From assembly GCA_946633275.1 (NCBI GenBank), contig CAMPAT010000066.1:1-5390 (forward strand): a stretch of 5,390 nt of DNA. Direction: 5' to 3'. Under the pieces are notes generated by a model. The model did not search any database and was not told where the DNA came from. It saw nothing but the letters and a program-made list of their open reading frames with translations. This DNA comes from an uncultured Clostridia bacterium. GTDB lineage: Bacteria > Bacillota > Clostridia > Oscillospirales > Acutalibacteraceae. The position numbers were made by a program, and so were the translations under genes. This document shows positions 1-3,005 of the stretch, in pieces. Every line of letters begins with the position of its first letter. Position 1 is the first letter of the stretch.

Positions 1-130
1 GCGGGATAGGACCGCTTACCTGAGCGCCTGTTCTCTTTGCAGTTTCAACAATTTTCTCAGCGGCCTGGTCAACCAGCGAGTGGTCATAGCCCTTGAGACG
101 AATTCTGATTTTTACTTTACTTGCTGCCAT
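1..130 (-). CDS. rpsJ: Ribosomal protein S10 (uS10), N-terminal part, 3' end outside window
   Basis: Component of the 30S ribosomal subunit head. In bacteria it is also NusE, which pairs with NusB in transcription antitermination. Only the first 43 codons are present. The translation starts [19 protein letters not shown] and continues into the family-defining stretch [17 protein letters not shown], which closely matches S10 proteins such as that of E. coli (seen by eye, no search run). The ATG at 130-128 is supported by a GGAGG Shine-Dalgarno sequence 8 nt upstream and by the family's usual start. The gene is preceded by a consensus sigma-A promoter and a leader of about 320 nt. In most bacteria rpsJ opens the S10 operon (rplC, rplD, rplW, rplB and so on), which would lie beyond position 1; this is inferred, not seen. 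Confidence 0.97.
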   Translation of the reverse strand, partial: MAASKVKIRIRLKGYDHSLVDQAAEKIVETAKRTGAQVSGPIP

Positions 131-138
131 TTGATTTT

Positions 139-143
139 CCTCC
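139..143 (-). promoter_or_regulatory. Ribosome binding site of rpsJ
   Basis: The minus strand reads GGAGG, with an 8 nt spacer to the ATG at 130. The flanks ATTTTC (151-146) and GAAAAT (139-134) are perfectly complementary, so the SD can sit largely in the 6 nt loop of a weak A/U-rich hairpin. It would be presented rather than strongly hidden. Confidence 0.85.
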
Positions 144-221
144 ATGAAAATTTTGTGGTGCGAGTTTTCCAGACAAATCCTACCACGAAGCCGTGTGTTT
201 CATACCGTCCTATTAATTAAG

Positions 222-239
222 CCGAATGAGAACATTCGG
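222..239 (-). other. Perfect 7-bp hairpin in the rpsJ leader
   Basis: The arms CCGAATG (239-233) and CATTCGG (228-222) enclose the 4 nt loop TTCT. Downstream on the transcript comes CTTAATTAATAGG rather than a run of U, so it is not an intrinsic terminator. It would be a branch inside the domain closed by the 293-288/174-169 pairing. Confidence 0.7.
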
Positions 240-296
240 ACGCGGTTTCTGACAAGGCAATGTTCGCAAGTCAAAGCCATATCAGCAGTCTGGATT

Positions 297-337
297 AATT
301 TCGCCCGGTTTTAAATCGGACATACTCCGCCGAAATT
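297..337 (-). other. Extended stem-loop in the rpsJ leader
   Basis: A perfect 7 bp outer stem, AATTTCG (337-331) with CGAAATT (303-297), encloses a small CGGA-loop-TCCG hairpin and a single-stranded A/U-rich segment. Perfect complementarity over this length in non-coding sequence suggests a real RNA helix. No function can be read from sequence alone. Confidence 0.6.
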
Positions 338-340
338 CCC

Positions 341-374
341 GTCTGGGTTACGAGAGCATCAGTTACTCTCAGAC
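341..374 (-). other. Bulged hairpin in the rpsJ leader
   Basis: GTCTG (374-370) pairs with CAGAC (345-341). Stacked inside, AGAG (369-366) pairs with CTCT (356-353). The loop is 9 nt, and a one-sided bulge of about 7 nt (CGTAACC, 352-346) lies on the 3' side. Large asymmetric bulges of this kind are typical of protein-binding leader elements; that role here is inference. Confidence 0.6.
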
Positions 375-404
375 GCAACCTCCGGCATCATCGCATATCT
401 GGTT

Positions 405-448
405 GTGTGACCTCTATATATATTATATTAATATACAGTTATTCACAC
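405..448 (-). other. Hairpin at the extreme 5' end of the rpsJ transcript
   Basis: GTGTGA (448-443) pairs perfectly with TCACAC (410-405). After a short internal loop, CTGTATAT (438-431) pairs with ATATATAG (421-414) through one G-U, leaving a 9 nt A/U loop. The helix starts within a few nucleotides of the predicted start site (about 450). Such a 5' hairpin could protect the mRNA from 5'-end-dependent decay. Confidence 0.55.
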
Positions 449-456
449 GCTCGGTT

Positions 457-485
457 ATTATATTATAACAAGGGCGCGTTGTCAA
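457..485 (-). promoter_or_regulatory. Consensus sigma-A promoter of rpsJ
   Basis: The -35 box TTGACA (485-480) and -10 box TATAAT (462-457) are both perfect, with an ideal 17 bp spacer (479-463). A second TATAAT at 467-462 overlaps the first, but its spacing is only 12 bp, so the downstream copy should be used. Predicted start is about 450. Unusually strong A- and T-tracts lie just upstream. This is what is expected for a growth-rate-dominant ribosomal protein operon. Confidence 0.92.
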
Positions 486-530
486 GCATTTTTTTGCAAA
501 AAAGGTAAAATTTTTTCAATAATTTTTTTC
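486..530 (-). promoter_or_regulatory. A/T-tract UP-element-like region upstream of the rpsJ promoter
   Basis: Immediately upstream of the -35 box the minus strand carries an A7 tract (495-489), a T6 tract (503-498) and further A/T runs to about 530, with very few G or C. This position and composition match UP elements contacted by the RNA polymerase alpha C-terminal domains. The rest of the spacer, to about 637, is AT-rich and shows no gene or clear site. Confidence 0.5.
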
Positions 531-637
531 GTATGAATTTACAAAAATAAAATTCAAAATTCGGTAAAAATGCACAAAGTATAATTTTATCAATATTTGG
601 GGTGAATTTCTGCTCACGCCACAATATATAGAAACAG

Positions 638-664
638 AAAAAACAGAGAGCTGTTAGCCCTCTG
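638..664 (-). terminator. Intrinsic terminator of spoIVB
   Basis: On the minus strand, CAGAGGGCT (664-656) pairs with AGCTCTCTG (652-644) over 9 positions with one G-U, around a 3 nt loop. Six T residues follow directly (643-638), then CTGTTTC. It begins 17 nt after the spoIVB stop codon. It insulates spoIVB from the rpsJ promoter region downstream. Confidence 0.88.
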
Positions 665-681
665 CAAAAAAATATTTAAGA

Positions 682-1875
682 TTATTCGGCAATTGTTGAC
701 GCTTTCAGCATTGTGTCAGAAAAAACAGCATAGCCCTTCTCAGGATTATTAATAATAACGTGCGTGAGCGCTCCCACGAGCTTGCCATCCTGGATAAGCG
801 GACTTCCGCTCATACCCTGCACAATTCCGCCCGTGATATCGAGCAGCTTTTTATCCGTAACTCTGAGCACAATATCCTTCTGCTCGCTGTCGCCTCTGTA
901 TCTGATATGAGTAATCTCCACGTCGTAAAGCTCAGGCTTACCCTCCTTTACGGTCGAGAGAAGCTGCGCTTTGCCCTTATGCACCTCTGAGCGCGAGGCA
1001 ATATCGTACGGCTTAGCGTACTCGCTTATGCGCGCATAAGCGCCGTAAAGTCCGTTCTCGTTATTATCGAGGAGCTGACCTATTATTTCCTCGCTGAAAT
1101 CGCACGAAAGCGAGCCTGCTTTTCCCGACTGTGCTTTTTGCACGCGCGTTACCGCTGCGCCGACAGCTTCGCCTTCAAGGAGCGGCATAAGGCTGTTAGT
1201 ATCAACGTCGTTAATCTGATGACCGAGCGAGGCGAAAGTCCCCTGCTCCTTATTATAAAATGTAATAGTGCCTATTCCTGCAGTTGAGTCGCGCACCCAC
1301 ATTCCTGCCTTATAACACCCCTCGCGCTCGGAATACGCGGGAGTGAGGACAAAAGTTCTGTACCTTCCGTCACGCTTAACCTTGATTTTATAGCTGTCGC
1401 CGTTATTCTCGTTTAGTATGGACGTAACCTCGTTTGACGAGAACACCTCTGTATTATTAATAGATACTATTATATCTCCCGTCCTGATTCCCGATTCTTC
1501 CGCAGGATTAACAGACTTCCCGTCCGAGTCCACGCTCTGAGTGCCGACAACAATAACGCCGTCGGTATATAGCTTAATTCCGAACACCTCACCGCTGACG
1601 AGCACCTGCTTTTGCTGAGAGTGAGTTACAGATACAGTTTTTACGGGAATTACGCCGAGCAGCTTTATCTCGCGTTTTACCTGAGTTGCGCTCTGCTCCG
1701 CTACTTGCTTCGTCTTATCACCTGCGTAAGAATAAAGCGAAGAATAGTATCCGCCGTCGTCGCCGAAGCTCACGACCTCATCCGGCAAAATAAGCTCGCC
1801 TGCCGCAACAAACGCAAATATAACAGCGCACACAGCAGCAAGGATAATGTCAAAAATTCTGATTGCTTTTCTCAT
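682..1875 (-). CDS. spoIVB: SpoIVB-type PDZ serine peptidase (family S55) of sporulation
   Basis: The product has 397 residues; the B. subtilis homologue has 426. It has a short basic N-terminus and one hydrophobic segment (about 7-25), a membrane anchor or uncleaved signal. A PDZ domain follows (about 94-179, with ESGIRTGDIIVSINN as its core), then an S55 protease domain (about 184-394). Catalytic residues, placed by the known B. subtilis triad: His219 in SLGHQINDVDT, Asp341 in RVTDKK, Ser356 in GIVQGMSGSP; the Asp-Ser spacing of 15 matches. In B. subtilis the forespore secretes SpoIVB into the intermembrane space, where it cleaves SpoIVFA and triggers pro-sigma-K processing. In some Clostridia that target is absent and the role may differ. 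ATG 1875 is preferred because GGTGA lies just upstream and the earlier in-frame TTG (1908) falls in the pfkA terminator U-tract. The gene stands alone between terminators, not beside spo0A or recN as in Bacillus. Confidence 0.95.
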   Translation of the reverse strand: MRKAIRIFDIILAAVCAVIFAFVAAGELILPDEVVSFGDDGGYYSSLYSYAGDKTKQVAEQSATQVKREIKLLGVIPVKTVSVTHSQQKQVLVSGEVFGIKLYTDGVIVVGTQSVDSDGKSVNPAEESGIRTGDIIVSINNTEVFSSNEVTSILNENNGDSYKIKVKRDGRYRTFVLTPAYSEREGCYKAGMWVRDSTAGIGTITFYNKEQGTFASLGHQINDVDTNSLMPLLEGEAVGAAVTRVQKAQSGKAGSLSCDFSEEIIGQLLDNNENGLYGAYARISEYAKPYDIASRSEVHKGKAQLLSTVKEGKPELYDVEITHIRYRGDSEQKDIVLRVTDKKLLDITGGIVQGMSGSPLIQDGKLVGALTHVIINNPEKGYAVFSDTMLKASTIAE

Positions 1876-1879
1876 AATA

Positions 1880-1884
1880 TCACC
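1880..1884 (-). promoter_or_regulatory. Ribosome binding site of spoIVB (decides the start)
   Basis: The minus strand reads GGTGA, 4 nt before the ATG at 1875. It is a G-T-containing SD and its spacing is on the short side. The alternative start TTG at 1908 has only terminator hairpin and U-tract upstream, with no SD. Confidence 0.55.
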
Positions 1885-1889
1885 AAGTT

Positions 1890-1918
1890 TATTGTGCGCT
1901 GAATGCAAAAAAATAAAC
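1890..1918 (-). promoter_or_regulatory. Possible forespore sigma (sigma-F/G-like) promoter of spoIVB
   Basis: GTTTA (1918-1914) fits the loose -35 form GYWTA. After 17 bp, CACAATA (1896-1890) fits a CATNNTA-like -10 with one mismatch. The -35 lies within the pfkA terminator and the start site would fall almost on the RBS. In B. subtilis spoIVB is transcribed by forespore sigma factors. The match is weak and drawn from memory of the consensus, so this is a suggestion only. Confidence 0.2.
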
Positions 1919-1939
1919 AGGCTGAAATTCAGCCTGTTT
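1907..1939 (-). terminator. Strong intrinsic terminator of pfkA
   Basis: AAACAGGCTG (1939-1930) pairs perfectly with CAGCCTGTTT (1924-1915), and the stem can extend to 12 bp around a single central base. An A and seven Ts follow (1914-1907). It lies 26 nt after the pfkA stop. On the plus strand no T-run follows the stem, so it works in the pfkA direction only. It separates pfkA from spoIVB. Confidence 0.93.
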
Positions 1940-1965
1940 AAAAATGCAAAATTAGATTTCCACCG

Positions 1966-2931
1966 TTAGATTGAAACCTCGTGAGCAACGTTATAAAGGT
2001 CCATATCAATACTCTTCTTCATATTAAGAGCCTCGAAAATATCATAATCGAGAACTTCTTCCTTCTGTGCAGCAACAACACGGTTGCCGATATCCTTCAT
2101 AAGAAGCTTAACTGCATAGTTGCCCATACGCGTTGCCATAATCCTGTCCTTCGCAGTAGGATAACCGCCGCGCTGAGTATGGCCGAGAACTGTCGCTCTT
2201 GACTCAACGCCCGTCTTGGCTTCTATCTCAGCTGCAAGAGCCTTGACGTCAACGCCGACGCCCTCAGCAGCAAGAATGATAAAGTGCTTCTTGTCTGCTC
2301 TCTGAGTCTTCTTCATACGCTCGATAACGTGTTTCTCGATATCAAACGGAACCTCGGGGATAAGAATAGCAGTAGCGCCGCAGGCAATACCTGAATTAAG
2401 CGCAAGATAACCTGCGTGACGTCCCATAACCTCGATAACGGAACATCTGTCGTGCGACTCAGTCGTATCGCGGATACGGTCAACGAGCTCCATAATTGTA
2501 TTAAGACATGTATCGTAACCGATTGTGTAATCACAGCAAGCGATATCGTTATCGATTGTGCCGGGGATACCTACGCAAGGAATTCCTCTTTCGCTGAGGT
2601 CGCGCGCGCCGCGGAACGAGCCGTCGCCGCCGATAACTACAACGCCTTCAATACCCCACTCCTGACAGGTACGTACAGCTCTGCGCATACCGTCTTCCGT
2701 AGCAAACTCCTTACAGCGTGCTGAGTAAAGGATTGTACCGCCTCTGTTAATGATATCGGAAACAGAGCGCAAATCCATTTCAATAAAATCGCCGTTAATA
2801 AGACCGTTGTAGCCGCGCACAACGCCGTAAACCTGAAGTCCGTTTTCGCAGGCTGTTCTTACAACAGCTCTGACTGCGGCGTTCATACCCGGTGCGTCAC
2901 CGCCGCTTGTGAGTACAGCAATTTTTTTCAT
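1966..2931 (-). CDS. pfkA: ATP-dependent 6-phosphofructokinase
   Basis: Cytoplasmic glycolytic enzyme that phosphorylates fructose 6-phosphate to fructose 1,6-bisphosphate, a main control point of glycolysis. At 321 residues it has the usual bacterial length, and numbering runs nearly parallel to E. coli PfkA. Visible motifs: GGDAPGMN (10-17, nucleotide site), GGDGS (101-105), PGTIDND (123-129, with Asp127 as catalytic base), Arg162, MGRHAGY (169-175), and GHTQRGG (250-256, fructose 6-phosphate site). Gly104 and Gly124 mark ATP rather than pyrophosphate specificity (PPi enzymes have Asp and Lys). Effector-site Arg21, Arg25 and Arg154 are kept, but the position of E. coli and Geobacillus Glu187 is Thr. 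A one-residue insertion lies before the KKH motif (214-216). The ATG at 2931 has an AGGAGG SD 8 nt upstream. The gene follows dnaE after 70 bp, has its own promoters and ends in a strong terminator. Confidence 0.98.
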   Translation of the reverse strand: MKKIAVLTSGGDAPGMNAAVRAVVRTACENGLQVYGVVRGYNGLINGDFIEMDLRSVSDIINRGGTILYSARCKEFATEDGMRRAVRTCQEWGIEGVVVIGGDGSFRGARDLSERGIPCVGIPGTIDNDIACCDYTIGYDTCLNTIMELVDRIRDTTESHDRCSVIEVMGRHAGYLALNSGIACGATAILIPEVPFDIEKHVIERMKKTQRADKKHFIILAAEGVGVDVKALAAEIEAKTGVESRATVLGHTQRGGYPTAKDRIMATRMGNYAVKLLMKDIGNRVVAAQKEEVLDYDIFEALNMKKSIDMDLYNVAHEVSI

Positions 2932-2939
2932 AATATAAA

Positions 2940-2945
2940 CCTCCT
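2940..2945 (-). promoter_or_regulatory. Ribosome binding site of pfkA
   Basis: A full AGGAGG on the minus strand, 8 nt before the ATG at 2931. It is a near-ideal Firmicute SD and implies efficient translation. Confidence 0.93.
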
Positions 2946-2967
2946 AAGAGTCAGATAACAATAAAAT

Positions 2968-2995
2968 AGTATATCTATTTTAATAAAAATGTCAA
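2968..2995 (-). promoter_or_regulatory. Sigma-A-like promoter of pfkA (proximal)
   Basis: A perfect -35 TTGACA (2995-2990), a 16 bp spacer and -10 TATACT (2973-2968, five of six consensus bases). Predicted start is near 2961, giving a leader of about 30 nt. Confidence 0.75.
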
Positions 2996-3005
2996 TCATT
3001 GTCAA
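2977..3005 (-). promoter_or_regulatory. Second overlapping sigma-A-like promoter of pfkA (distal)
   Basis: A perfect -35 TTGACA (3005-3000) overlaps the dnaE stop codon TGA (3004-3002). After 17 bp comes TAAAAT (2982-2977), five of six consensus bases. It is offset by 10 bp from the proximal promoter. The two share DNA, so only one polymerase can use them at a time. Confidence 0.55.

Larger units (their letters stand above)
131..450 (-). promoter_or_regulatory. Long structured 5' leader of rpsJ (probable S10-operon cis-regulatory RNA)
   Basis: About 320 nt separate the predicted transcription start near 450 from the rpsJ ATG, with no credible open frame. By eye the RNA can form, in 5' to 3' order: a hairpin at the extreme 5' end (448-405); a CAACC/GGTTG pairing (405-401 with 380-376); a hairpin at 374-341; a stem AATTTCG/CGAAATT (337-331 with 303-297) with CGGA/TCCG inside; a long-range CCAGAC/GTCTGG pairing (293-288 with 174-169) enclosing a multibranched region with a 7 bp hairpin at 239-222; and a CACG/CGTG hairpin (about 195-184). 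No stem is followed by a U-tract, so transcription attenuation is not supported. Translational control, antitermination or RNA stability remain possible. Ribosomal-protein operons commonly autoregulate through such leaders, and S10-operon control by L4 is known in gammaproteobacteria. I recall an S10 leader candidate proposed for Clostridia, but I cannot confirm that this sequence belongs to it. Confidence 0.7.

Noticed and set aside
222..239. Rho-independent terminator or attenuator inside the rpsJ leader
   Set aside because: The 7 bp hairpin is perfect but is followed by CTTAATTAATAGG, not a U-tract. No other leader stem has a U-run after it.
580..585. Plus-strand TATAAT as a promoter in the spacer
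   Set aside because: No TTGACA-like box lies 16-18 bp upstream and no plus-strand gene follows. It is chance in AT-rich DNA.
420..640. Replication origin, attachment site or CRISPR-like repeats in the AT-rich spacer
   Set aside because: I saw no DnaA-box clusters, no regularly spaced repeats and no integrase or tRNA nearby. The composition is explained by promoter and upstream A/T tracts.
1612..1902. Plus-strand open frame opposite the spoIVB 5' region
   Set aside because: It overlaps the conserved SpoIVB anchor and PDZ region, and it has no matching promoter or terminator on the plus strand.
2416..2724. Plus-strand open frame opposite pfkA, and minus-strand off-frame ORFs at 2313-2534 and 2637-2822
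   Set aside because: The overlapping PfkA frame is intact and carries all family motifs. These frames show no domain and no RBS.
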